Source: Chrysomallon squamiferum
Taxonomy: Eukaryota; Mollusca; Gastropoda; Neomphalida; Peltospiridae
Reading direction: 5' to 3'
Length of the DNA stretch: 64,000 bases
Assembly (NCBI GenBank): GCA_012295275.1
Contig: CM022670.1
Coordinates: 27,973,881 to 28,037,880, forward strand
Of this stretch, positions 15,528 to 48,337 are shown piece after piece. Position 1 is the stretch's first letter; each line of letters starts with the position of its first letter. The notes beneath the pieces are model-generated. The model did not search any database, had not been told where the DNA came from, and saw only the letters and a list, made by a program, of their open reading frames with translations. The translations under genes and the position numbers were made by a program.

Positions 15528-15814
15528 ACAGAAATTATTACTACCAAATCTTATTATTATTTTTAATAAACTCCGTCAGCATGCATAAATTATGTATGTT
15601 ACAAACAGCCCTATTCATGTTTGAGTGGTGTTTTATTTACATAAAATATCATATCAGAAAAAAAATATATATTCATGTCTTGATTCACAAAACACACCCA
15701 CCTTCACCTTTCCCGATTCACCCAATATTACCAAAGGTATTTTCTAACTCAGTTATTATCGACGGTGTATTATAAATAGTTGTGTGTTGGTGTTCACTAT
15801 CTACTAAACTACGT

Positions 15815-15965
15815 TACAAATGTCACGACGTGCAGACTCGCGACCTCGCTACACACCATTCACACGCGACACAGGACACGCGGAGAACGAAGGCTTATTG
15901 ATCAAAACGAGACTAGTGCGGGTAACGTCGCACTCACAGCGAGTGTACGCATCACTAGGCTTTCA
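15815..15965. promoter_or_regulatory. CpG-dense patch upstream of the chromatin-reader gene
   Basis: Roughly 150 bases hold well over a dozen CpG dinucleotides in otherwise CpG-poor AT-rich DNA. The patch ends about 550 bases before the chosen start codon of the next gene. This suggests an unmethylated promoter or first untranslated exon. No TATA box or initiator can be fixed, and a 77-codon open frame across it has no recognisable domain. Confidence 0.35.
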
Positions 15966-16509
15966 GATACACCCGACTACCAACTAATACTAGATGTTTG
16001 GAAGGAAAATTAAAATATCTAATATTAAATTAAACTGTTAATAATTTTATTATATTATATTTTATTTTATTTATTTATCTGGGTTTTTTAATTGAATCCA
16101 TCGCGCTCAGATATGAGAATGTTTTCGATTCTTTATTGAAAAGCGAATCAATAACGCTTGTTTTAAAAAATAACACTGCTAGTGAAAAACAATACCAGGT
16201 GTGTAACTAAGCAGCATAAACAGTGATGTTGAAGAGGAACATAAAACTAAATAGAAATGTAAATTTACATGCAGGTGAAATGTACTGGCCGATGTGTAAC
16301 ATTATGTACAACATTCGTTCACATATGCAGAGTCGGAGCGAAACGATCCCATAATCCAACTTTGTGCGCCTTTACTCATGCGCACAAGCTAACTCGTCGT
16401 GTCCTAGCCATAATATCTGGATATACTAACTTTTTCCGGCTAACGTTTTCGCTGTAATTGTAAGGTTTGTGGCAGTGACAACAACACAGTGTTTTGGGAT
16501 GCCCATTCC

Positions 16510-36337
<19,828 letters not shown>

Positions 36338-36924
36338 ACTGAGCACAGCTCGTACTAATCAGTTAAAGTAAAGCTCAGTCAGTCAGGAAATTTTATTATT
36401 AATAATAATGACAGGAATGAAACAAGCAACTGAATTTCATTCATTCAGAAACTGTCAGAAGACACCAGAGTGTGGGTCAGACTTGAAACATACAATATGG
36501 GCTATAACAAACCTTGCTAAACTTATATTATCAAATTATTTTAATATATTGGCAGTTTCAGATTGAGAACATATTTGAAATAATATTTATTATTGTTATT
36601 ATGATCATGATTATCATCATCATAATGGTCATGACGAAGTTACAAACATCAGTTTGAAACATTTAATTAAGATTTGACTAAATTCAAAATGATAAACCAT
36701 ACATAGACTTGGACAAAACAAAACTGTATAAATGGTAGACAGCTAACCTGAATCCATTTTAAAACACATCCAAATGACACAGAGGGTGTATGGAAATTGT
36801 CATTGCCCCATATGTTGTGATTTTCAAACACAAGACTCTGGCTGATGAAACCTGTTAATGATTTCACATTTGCCAGTTTACCATTAGCATCAGTAAGTAG
36901 ATTAGTTCAAATGTGTTGTTAAAA

Positions 36925-37030
36925 AATAAAATATCTTTAATCATCAGAATAAAACATAAAATATCTTTAATCATCAGAACAAAACATAAAATATCTTTAA
37001 TCATCAGAATAAAAAATAAAATGTTAACCA
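36925..37030. repeat. 30-bp tandem repeat, ~3-4 copies
   Basis: The unit AAAATATCTTTAATCATCAG plus about ten bases repeats with a 30-bp period. Because 30 is a multiple of three, the minus-strand frame stays open as a ten-residue repeat. Confidence 0.85.
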
Positions 37031-40000
37031 TCAGAATAACATTTTTATCAATGAGAATGAAAATTAAAGTATAAGAACTAAAATACACAAAGATAAAGTA
37101 TTGAGAAGAGTTCTGTATGAGGTAAGTGTGTATTATGTACATATTTGTTAGTATGTCAGTAGTCGCCTGTAACTTTGTGTCAGAGAAATAACACTTAAGC
37201 TAAATGTAAATGAGATTTGAGTCTGTGTGTATGTATAGTGACACGTGTAGTTTACAGGACTGAAACACGTCAGGGCAGTCGCACAAAAACATCAGCTCTT
37301 AGATTATGAATTGTTTTGAAAACCTCGGTGATTATCGCTAGCCAACAGTTTTGTTTCATGTCCCACAAACAGTTATACTCTTGTATACTGAACTACTAAA
37401 AGTATCACAACTTATTGTTGGTCTTTCATGTTACGTATTTCAGGTTTTCTCAGCTCAAGTAAAAACTCCAGTGTTTGTTTTAGCTTTGCTGAGAAATGAT
37501 AACGGTTGTCCGCAGGAAGTGATGCTTTCATATCTGTCCTCACCAGTCTTCCTCCGTGATTCACGCACACTTACATTCGTTTTCTTCAGAATCAAACTCA
37601 CCTCCGAACTATCGAACTAATACATTATTTATTCATTTTTTTTATTTTTTTTCTTTTTATTTCTTTTTTTATTTTTTATTTCCAGTAATGATTTTTAAGT
37701 TTAAGAAATAACTTCAAGGAGATTTTGCTTATTATTCAATTTCCAAAGTTTTGCATGCTTTACGAAATAGATGCAGCATACGTTCTATAAAACCTGATCA
37801 TGCAGTTGAAATGTTTTCAAAATGTATACATCCTGTAATACATTATCGTGACCTGTAATGTATGTTGAACGGTTATTGTAGTTATGACTGGCCTCAGCGC
37901 GTCTGTTTCGTGAAGGGATTTTGCTGACTACTTTTCTAGTTAAATCGTATAACTAATTACAAATTTAGATTGCTACTTTGAACTATGTTTCATTAGTTTG
38001 ATAAACCGCTGCACACAATAGCCTCATACTGACATGTATACCTCAGCCTTAGTCCCCGCGACGAATGAATGAATTGTAATTACGAACGTCTCTGTATTTA
38101 TGCATATTGTTGTAAATCATGTAGCGAGCAATAAGAGAACTTGAGTGTATGTATATTTCGTTCTGCATAATTGCTTTTCATTTTCCTGTTCTGGGTACAA
38201 CCTAGTTTTCCTTTGAGAACAAGTAAATACACCTGAAAATTCAATATTTTTGTTCACCTGTATCTTCGTATTCTAAAGTATTTTAAGACGTGCCACTTTT
38301 TGGACAAATTTTTTTTTTTTTTAAAGTTAAAAAAAAAGTGATATATATATATATATAAGTTAAAATGAACAAAATTTGATTTTACTCAGTCTGTACTAAA
38401 CATAAAGTATGATAACAATATAAATAGTATATGACGAAACCCATCTTTCTGTGACGTAATATTTAGAATTTTCTGCTAAAAAAAAAAAAAACCAGCAACA
38501 TAATTATCCTTGTTAGATTAACAAATGGGACCAGAGAGAGTATTGTACTCATAAAATGAGTTAAAAGTGAGTAGTGACTGACAGGTTGACAATGGAGACT
38601 GGTGAGTAAACAGGAAAATATCACAGGCAGTTCAGAAAAATAGCTGACTAATTGTTATCACAGATAAAGGGTAAACGGTTTCATTTACTGGAAACTCAAA
38701 CTGCGAAATGAAATATCCATTGATGTTACATTTATGGACTTGAACACGCACACAGTCACAAACAGATAATCAAAATATAATCATTTTCCATAAGATATTT
38801 GATAGTTTCATTCGTTTATCTGATTACTTGTTGATTCTTTCTTATGCATTTTGAATATATTAATTGCTTGGCAGTTGGTTTTGTAAATATTATGCATTCT
38901 GATTTTTCAGTGCTTAAAGCTTGATAATGATGTAAACGTGTTATTTTAAAAATACCTGAATGTGTATGTATGCTTGTGGTGGTACGAACAATAGCCTAAT
39001 TTCATTTTGTATACTTCCAAGCGATGTTTTAATGGATACCAATGTTTGCTAACAATGAATTGTGAGTACAACAAAAGTAATTTAAAATAAATAACTTGAG
39101 TGTGTACGGGCAGGAGGATGGTATTTACAACCTTTTTGTTGAAAACATTTCGTATATCGGAAAATAAATAAATAAAATAAATTATTTAATTAAAATTAAT
39201 TAATTAATGAAATGTCTGACAAACTTGCGATACATCAACTCAGCAATGATTTAGTAGGAAACAAACTGCTTGAAAGTATAGAAAATATTTTTAGACGATC
39301 AGTTATAAAACCATATACCGACTTGAATTTTTGTTATTGGCGTGACGAGTAATGCAAATCGAGACCTGAGTGATGTGTTACACGACTGATGTCTACTTAT
39401 TCCTTTGTGAAAATTGTAAATAAGTATGTTCTTTTTGCTTTCTTTCTTTTATAAGGAATCCACGTTACTCACAGTTTTTGATGAGGGATTGTACATAACT
39501 TCACGACTTTAGTTTTACAATAACTACCTGGTCTATATTGTTTTTTTGTTTTTGTTTTCTTTGTATTTTTCTCAATTTATTTCTTTCCTTCTTTCCTTCC
39601 TTTCATTCATTCTTTTTTTCATACTCATTTCTTCTCTTTCTTTTCATTCTTTCAATCGAAATATATGACACTGTTTTGTGTGAACTGAGTGCTACAATGT
39701 GATATTGTTAAACAGATTTAGGTGTAATTCTTTTTCTTTGGATTTTGAAAATAAATTGTGGGCAATTTTGTCCTTTATTACATAAATATAAATATGTATA
39801 TATAGAATAAAATGGTTATTTGTTGGCATCACAGGACTTTGTTTTAATTTACTAGTGTTTTTTTCAGAGACCACAAAAACTTGCTTCACTGTTTGTGATT
39901 TTATGATAAATGCAGAGGGTGCCAAAGTGGCATAGTTGGGGCAAAACACGCTTATTTCAAAATCGTCTCATAAAATCTTTCAACACATTTTGTTTTATTA

Positions 40001-40349
40001 TTAGCTGTTTTTTTTTTAAATTATTGTTATTAGTTTTAATTTGAAATAATTATATGTAAAACACATTTCGAATCTCTATCCTTGGTTCGTTGACAAAGAT
40101 CATACAAAAGAGTAAACTCGGTAACAAAGCAGTTAAAGAAATAATTTCTACATACTATAAAACAAAACAACAATGAAAAAATAATAATGATTAGAGTGTG
40201 AAGCCAAATAGAAAATAATTTTAATAAATTATTAAACATGTAAACCACACGAGTACACTCATTAAAATATCATCTGTTACTAATAGAACATAATCATTAC
40301 TATTACACCACTACATAACCAATCTATACTACTGCCAGAAGTAGTAATA

Positions 40350-40437
40350 ATATTACTACTACATTATAACCATTATTATAACTACATAATAGAGTGGTAA
40401 TGTAGTTACAGTAATGGTTATGTTGTAGAAGTAATAG
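40350..40437. repeat. Long imperfect inverted repeat
   Basis: The left arm (about 40350-40388, TTACTACTACATTATAACCA...) pairs with the right arm (about 40397-40437) around a loop of roughly 8-9 bases. Pairing is about four fifths by eye, so a hairpin is plausible. Confidence 0.6.
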
Positions 40438-41388
40438 TTATTTTGATGAATATGTACTAGTTGAATTTATTTGTTTCACACTGTTACTGCTGCTGCTTCT
40501 TCTACTACTACTACCTCCACAAACCATTAAACATACCACTGCCACATTTCAGTTAAAACCATTACTAAATTACCCTCTGTATAATAACCACTGCCGTTAC
40601 TATTACAGCCTCCTATCATACTAATACAGTAGGTGTTAATGTCATAAGAGATAATGAAATACTGAGATTATGTTATTTTCCATACAGTAGTTAGAGCTGC
40701 ATATAATTGGAGGTAGACATGTACGTGTGTTTGTGTGTGTGTGCGTGCTTTCACGTATTTATTTGTTCACATATGCCAGTCTATTTCGTTTTAAATCAAT
40801 CACCCCCCATGTAGATAGAAACATTTTTATGTATTTACATTCAGAATTTACGTATATCGCACGCTTTATAACAGTGTCATAAATATCGAGATAAATATTG
40901 TAAATACTGAATAGGGACAGATCTCATGTATAAATGAGTCAATATCGCTGAGAATGATTTTCGATCTGTGTGTGTGGTTTTCTGTTTGATCAGATGAAAC
41001 GAGACGTGACTCGTTTCAACATCGGATTTCTTGACAGCTGTGTGAACGAGGAAACAACTGTTGTGACTGGTTATTTGTCGAACCAGCGATGTAAAAAGAA
41101 GGAACAATATAATTTTTATTAATGATTATTGTCATCCGCCTTATTTTTTAAGAAAATATATAAAGCCTGATCTAATTCCTGTAACAGCTACAGTTATAAG
41201 TTATAGCCAAAGGATTTTTCTTTATTTATTTATTTACTTATTTATTTGTTTGTTTGTTTTTCGGGTTTTCTTTATATATATTATTTATTATTTACAATAA
41301 ATAAATAAAATATGGTCGTGAAATCCACTAATTGCATTGTATGTATGTAACTACTTATCGTATTAGTCATTTTCACAAATCTCTCTCA

Positions 41389-41490
<102 letters not shown>

Positions 41491-44216
41491 GTGTCTAGCT
41501 CTTTTTTCTCTCTCTCAAACACACCAATACATATATACACACACTACACATTGCACACACATAGACACAAACGATTTATATACACAAATTCACATACACC
41601 TGCCTTATAATATAGATATTTCCTTTACCTTTTATATTGTCTATATTCTAATAAATATTACCACTTCTGCTGATAATAACAAGAAAAACCTTTTTAGACT
41701 GAGTCTCTAATAATTTGACGTTGTTTCAGTTCATAATATAGAAACATAATATAAAATTAATATACAACCATTAAAATAATTGAAAAGTACTGTTGCCAGT
41801 TTGTTATTTATTTATAAATGATGTCAGTCTTTTCGTAAGGCTTCACAAATATTTGACACTGCATAGATATACAAAAAATATTTTAAAATGTAAATATTAA
41901 AATCAATTATTTATTAATTCATTCTTGTTGTTGTTATTATTAGTTTTGTTGTTGCTGTTGTTGTTGTTATATCATCGATATCATCATTATATTACTATTA
42001 TTAATACTGTTATAATCATTAATATTACAAATACAGTTGTGAAAGTAAAACAGACATTATTTAACTCTAACCTTCGAAGAACTAACACCCCTCCCCGCTT
42101 TAATTATGATTAGACCCGCTCCAGGAAAACCACCTGTCGGATTAAAAGGTGACGAATAAAAAATGTCTGAAGCCTTCCAGTCGAGTGATGCAGAACGCGA
42201 TGCATATTGTTACTGCTTTTTTATTTTATAAATATTTATTATTAAAAAATATTTCCTGATCTATCATTACTGAAAGTTATATTTCCATTGCAATGCAGGC
42301 ATGCCATTTTCTGAAATACTAGACATGCAAGAATAAATATTGTAATGAAAATACATGCATTTAAATGTACCATCTATAGACTCTAATTTAATGAAATAAA
42401 AAATTTCATACGGATAATTTATTTTGTCATGAAATATTTGTTTTTCTTTTTGAAGATACACATGTAAGATTAAAGAACCAAAGTTTATTATCAGCTAATA
42501 GACGTATTTATTTCAAAATAATAAATCATTCTGGAAATACTGTTTGGAATACGCAGTTACCGAAAAGACGTTTAACAAGTAAACGGGGATGACGTTAAAT
42601 AGCTGACTTCAACGGTTTATTCTGTTTGTTCTTGTAATTTCAGAACTGAAAAGTTAAGGCGTGTCCTGCATTGTTGTATTTTACTGTGTACTTTGTTCTT
42701 TATAAAGCTAAAGAAAGTTTTCAGCGATCCTTTTTAAACAAATATTTCTCAAGTAAAAGTAAACAGTTTTATTAGACATCTATATCGTGTCTTCAAGTTT
42801 CATCAAAACATATTAAACGTGATATATCAGAATTTCGTTTACAACTCTGTTTTCTATATAAAATATTCAAGTACGTTTTACATGTATAGGAATGGATCGA
42901 ATTCAATTTATCAACAGTACTCTTAATTTTATTTTTAAATATTGAAATTGAGATTAACGTTCTTAACGTCATGCAGAGGGGATTCAGTGTCGCTTCGCAA
43001 GGACATTGTTTACTAGTGCTTCTTCGTTAATTACTGCAATGTTTTGGTCGCTGTTTAACGAATAACAACAATTTATTTTCAGTGTATTTTATTGTCAGAA
43101 ATAAGAATTATTACATTTTTATATGGACTATTCTACTTGCAGACCACAGGAATTTTTAACAATCCCAGTGACCTAGATAAGATGAAAGAATTAAAAAGCA
43201 ATAGATCAGTTAACTTCTACCCCTTCAGTGATGACAACAGTTTAATAAATACTTAATCTATAAAGCAAATTTGTTTTTTTTTAAAAGATATATTTTTATC
43301 TTTACTCTCTTGTACGATCTGTCACAGGTTCAGGTCTCTGAATAGTACATTTTTCATTCCAACTCTTACTCCTAAGCTTATGCTTCTTATATAGACTAGT
43401 GTAGGCCTATTACAATGATAATGATACTGATTTTTCATTATGAATATTCTCACTCAATAAAGCAACACAGACGAAAGAGAAGAGGTGTTTAAATAAAATC
43501 AAACAAGAAATATCCGTACCATAATAACTCGCCAGCCATACCCTAAAGTCAAAATCTAGTTACATCGCAGCTACACGTACGAGGTAATTTATAACAAGAA
43601 ATCAATGGATTCCAATGACGCGTCCCACCTAAACAGAGATAAAGGTTTTAAGTAGTACACAAACTCTCGGTTCACCATGGTGAATGTGGCATGCCACAGG
43701 CCAAGTTAGCTCCGAGGAGAGCAGGACTCGTGGAATGTACAGTTAAGATAGTTCTCCTAGCAATTCAGGAATCGCGTTGCTTTTATGAAGTGTCAGAAAT
43801 AATGTGAAGATACACGTCTTGAAGAAAACGCTAGATGTAAAATATAACGTCTTTCCACGTCTTTGCTACTGATATAGCGGACTGTTTAAAGCTCATCATT
43901 AGTTTACCCTTTGTATTAAAGTCTATTGCCTCTATGTCTCTAAACTTGTCTGTGTGTGAACGAGTGTGTTTTGTGATTTCTTGTTTTGTTTTATTTTATT
44001 TTTTATTTGTTTTTATAGTGTTAGCATAAAACAGTTTGTTTTCTTCAATAGCACCAGTTATTTTTTCAGTCATCAATTAATAGATATAATATTTTTTACA
44101 TAAATTATTATTACTATTATTATTATTATTATTATTTTACAACATTATTAAAGGATGAAAGCGAGAGGAAAAACACATATCTATTAAGGATACATTTTTG
44201 AAATGTTGAGGTCGAG

Positions 44217-44248
<32 letters not shown>

Positions 44249-44969
44249 TTATTTTTACTATCGTTATTTGTATTTATAAACCAGTCCTAAAATAACGCGC
44301 ATTTCATTGGTTGTAACCAAGCCTCTCAAATCTCTGTTTAAATATGTTAATATGAATCACTTCACTTTATCCTGCTCACTTAGGATCCGATCTAATTTTT
44401 GTCACTGGGGAGTAAAAGATGGAGGGGGGTACTGCACCAGTGTGCTAACTTAAGAACCTGCTCTCCATTTTCAGCCGATTCCATAATAAACAAATCAATA
44501 GAATTGTTCTCTGAGAATTTCTGTCAAGTTTCTTATGAATGATATTCCCTAAACGTATCAGGTATGAAAAAGACGAATTTGGTTTTGTACACTGATTTGC
44601 AAATAAAATTCATTATATCAAGTCTGAATAATTTGCAGATTTTAATTCGAAAAGAGAAATTAAAAATTTTATTTTTTATTTTTTTATTTTTTAAGATTTT
44701 TCAGTTACAACTAAATATTATTCTGATATTTGAAAATGAATTTTCAGTTACCGTTTTCGTTATTTTTGAGAAATATTTTGTTGGATCTTTAATATCCTGC
44801 TTTCTAAATTGTTTATTTGAGTAGAGTAAGAATCTTGTTACATTTCTTGAAAAAGTTAAGTCTTCTATATGTTTTTGTTTTTTTAAATTAATATTCATTA
44901 ACTAGTAAAACAAAATGTTATTTGCTTTTGGATGCCAAAATCTCAGAGTGTTAGCTTGCAATCTGAATA

Positions 44970-45384
44970 CAGTGGTAGCTTGACTTACGAGTTTTATCGA
45001 CTCCTTCTGCTTCGGTATGGTACATACTGTAAAAGTACTACGCTCGTACTGCACACGCTGACCTCGCACGTTTTTCTATTATTTCATGCTTTAATTCAAT
45101 GGACATCATCCGCTTCTTCTTCTTAGCATTGTCATTTGCACTCACTTTCCTAGGATCCATGGAAATTTGGCAAAATACTGCACAAAACGCGAGCAGAACA
45201 CAACAGAGATGCTTCCACGGCGAGGTAACCACGTAAAGCAAACGAGTGAGACGCGGGATGCTGGGCGGATGTTGTGTTGTTCGTTGCGCCAACTAGCGGC
45301 GACGTATCTAAAGCTCCCTCGTAACTCGGATTTTGGCTCGCAACTCAAAGCAAAACCTCGACCATGTGACTGCTCGTACCACTG
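44970..45384. mobile_element. Tigger/pogo-like DNA transposon remnant (415 bp)
   Basis: The element begins CAGTGGTA and ends TACCACTG, a perfect 8-bp terminal inverted repeat with further partial similarity inside, and both ends abut TA. This is the target-site pattern of the Tc1/mariner/pogo superfamily. It is more CpG-rich than its surroundings. It carries the start of a transposase on the minus strand but is far too short to be autonomous. Confidence 0.75.
45005..45160 (-). pseudogene. Tigger-like transposase N-terminal fragment
   Basis: On the minus strand from the ATG at 45160 it reads MDPRKVSANDNAKKKKRMMS and on into ELKHEIIEK, the Psq-type helix-turn-helix start of Tigger transposases. 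After about 40 codons the frame is broken; a shifted frame continues with a TVCTI-like and KQKESIK-like stretch typical of the family. The DDE catalytic domain is absent. Confidence 0.72.
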
Positions 45385-45553
45385 TATATGTATTGCCTAT
45401 CATATTAAATAATGCATTAAAAACAACTTGAGATAAATTCACACATTTAATCAATTTATCCTGATACTTTAGAAAAATAAAAATAAAAATCTAACATCTA
45501 GGAATAAATAAGTTAATTAATTAATAAAACAATTATGAAATCTGACACAAATA

Positions 45554-45591
<38 letters not shown>

Positions 45592-45958
45592 AATAAAATT
45601 AAAGATTTTTTTTAAAATGTAAATTTAAAAGTCAGTTCATATCATTGATATCATGGAGATAAATATTATAATATATATTTCACCTTTTGATTTTTGTCTT
45701 TAGAACTATTTTATTTCGCATCTAAAAACAAAACAAAACATAAATCACCACGCCTTCTTTGGCCACGCCTACAAATGGAAATCGGAAACGGGTGTTTTTT
45801 TATCAGTCCGAAATGTGACAAACCTTGATCGTGAATTGTCGACTCCTCTTATCAGAAACAAATTAAACTCCCCAGTCTTTCTCTGCAGAGGTTAGGATCA
45901 CACAGGCTTCGAGTAGTCAGTCCTCTGTGTGATACCCCGCGAACACCGTAAAGCTAAA
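45385..45958. promoter_or_regulatory. Upstream region and probable 5'UTR of the DSL-domain gene
   Basis: Contains a (GAT)n run (45556-45591) and AT-rich DNA, then a more balanced stretch (45740-45958) that ends at the ATG. Promoter elements cannot be assigned firmly; the last ~100 bases are likely 5'UTR. Confidence 0.3.
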
Positions 45959-46006
45959 ATGAGACCAAAATTTTGGATTCTTTTCATTTTAGTTTTCTCA
46001 GGATCT
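45959..46006 (+). CDS. DSL gene exon 1: start codon and signal peptide
   Basis: ATG followed by RPKFWILFILVFSGS, a short basic start and a hydrophobic core typical of a signal peptide, then donor GTAAGT in phase 0. The peptide continues for a few residues in exon 2. Confidence 0.78.
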
Positions 46007-47140
46007 GTAAGTATTTCATTACTTTCTTCGACTGTGGTAAAACTTCAGGATTGTTTTTTTCATAAACACCGTGTTAATTTGTTGTAATTGCCAGTTGGGA
46101 ACGCGACAGTTATGTTTTAATAAAAAAATATATATATATATTTTTTTTTTTTTTGATTAAAAATATGTTTAAAAATTGATTCGGTTTAGAAACTTTAGAT
46201 TGTCGAAAGGTTTTTGATGAATTTGAGCCAAAGACTGTATATCAGTGCCTATATGCGAATGTGTATGTTCACCTTTCAGTATAACGTGTCGTTAGTTATT
46301 AACATTAAAAACGTAATATTGAAATAGTTCCTTTATATGTGTACGTTAGTATGTATGTATGTACGTACGTACGTATGTATGTATGTATGTATGTATGTAT
46401 GTATGTATGTATATTTATATGTATATATGTATGTATGTATACATGTATATGTATGTGTGTATGGATATAAAAGTTATATTGAAATATTTCCCACATATGT
46501 ATGCATATGTGGGTACGATGTAGGTACGTACGTATGTATGTATGTATGTATGTATGTATGTAGGTAGGTAGGTATATGTGTATGAGTGAGTATATGCATA
46601 CTCTTGTGTTCCTTACTGATATATATTTGTCTGTCTTAATGTATCAGTGCGACTCTATATCGGTTTTATGTCTGGTCTTCTGTCCATATATCTTAATTTG
46701 TGTGAATGTTATTGTATATTTCTTTATATTTTAAACAGTTTTGTCTCTGTTTCTTTATATTTGTATGCTTAAATGTATCCGTTTATGATTATGTTTAACC
46801 TCCTCTATTTCGTTATATCTATACATTTATATTTAAATATATATTGTAGTCACATAAAAGCACACACACACACACAAATGCACATACCTCTAATATCTTT
46901 GTGTACTGTCAAAGTTTTTATCTTTGCCTTCTCCAGTTATTTAAGAAAAGTAAATACAGGTTTATCCATGTACGTGTGCATGTTTCTGCATGTTAAATTT
47001 GGGGCAATAGCCATAATTTAGTAGAGGATGGTCCACAATGTTCGCTTTTTAAATAGGTAAATATATATATATATCTATGTGCTTATTTCCTTTTAGTCTG
47101 GTTGACTAGCTGGTTGGCTGGTTCATTGACAAGCTGTTTA

Positions 47141-47203
<63 letters not shown>

Positions 47204-48305
47204 TTACAGATATGGACGGCCTCTTAAATTATTTTGCTTTTAAATTACAGGTGCAGATTATATCTGGAAAAGGCAAAATAAAAATATCGTTTCTGAGTTA
47301 TGAAAATCCCAGTGGTAGAGATATTCACGACACCTGCTGTAGGGGTGCCAAAGTCCCTTGGCCAGGGGCCGTGTGAAAGTTACTGTGACTACGTGTTTGA
47401 TCTGTGTCTGAGTAAACCAGGGTATGTCATTAGTTATTAACGTTAAAAAAGTGATACAGATGTTTTCCTTTACATATTCATATATAAAGAAATATAAATA
47501 AATTGTAAACGTATTATTTGTTGTTGCCGCTGTTTGTTTAATTTAATTTTTTTTTTTTTTTATTATTTATTTATTTATTTTATTTTATTTTATTTTATTA
47601 TTTTTTTTTTTTTTTTTTATTTTTTTTTTTTTAATTTATTTATCCATTACTTGTTTCAGGGCATTCTACTGGAAATAAAATAAAGTTCAGTTATCGAGTG
47701 TCTTATTTTAAACATCAGCAGCTGATAACGAACATATTTTTATTTTTAATTTATTGTTCTATAAAAAGCTTCTTCACCTTTTCAATCTTTATTGGTTTTT
47801 TATTCGAATAGAAAAGTATCTTTATGCACTTTCAGCCATTTATTTATTTAAACTCGTTTTCATAATAATTTTATCTTTAATATTGCAACTACTTATATCA
47901 CTTCAACTTAAATGCCGGCTTTACACGTTCTACTGGAAATAGTTTGCCTATTATAAATCTGGTAATCACGTTTCTCCAAACATATTTCAGAACTGATACT
48001 AATAACTTTTAAAAACACATTTTCTAGTCATACTGACTGCACATACGGCAAGAAAACGTTCCAGGGACCCCAAGGCAAAAACGAATTTAACTTCACTGGC
48101 TCTGAGGTTTCTAATTTTCATTTTAACCTTTGGGAAGTAAGTAACAATTTATTTTTATTATAAATAACGTTATTCATATATATATATATATATATGCGAA
48201 CATATATTCTATTTTAAAAATAATGCATCATTCTACAATGATTTCATACACTTTAATGTCTTATTCAAACCAATACATACACACATACATACATACATAC
48301 ATACA

Positions 48306-48337
<32 letters not shown>

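Noticed and set aside
15780-16013. 77-codon frame in the CpG patch as an upstream exon
   Set aside because: No domain, and the first exon has its own ATG after an in-frame stop; more likely promoter or 5'UTR.
16489-16509. GTG at 16489 as the start codon
   Set aside because: The ATG at 16510 starts MANP, aligning with the known start region of SAMD1/KAT6 proteins.
37351-37620. 89-codon frame (+) downstream of the SAM exon
   Set aside because: The chromatin-reader gene already has its stop; no domain or convincing splice sites.
45038-45292. 84-codon minus-strand frame as an intact gene
   Set aside because: Only its last part is transposase-like; the first part is non-coding element sequence, and the frame is broken after the helix-turn-helix.
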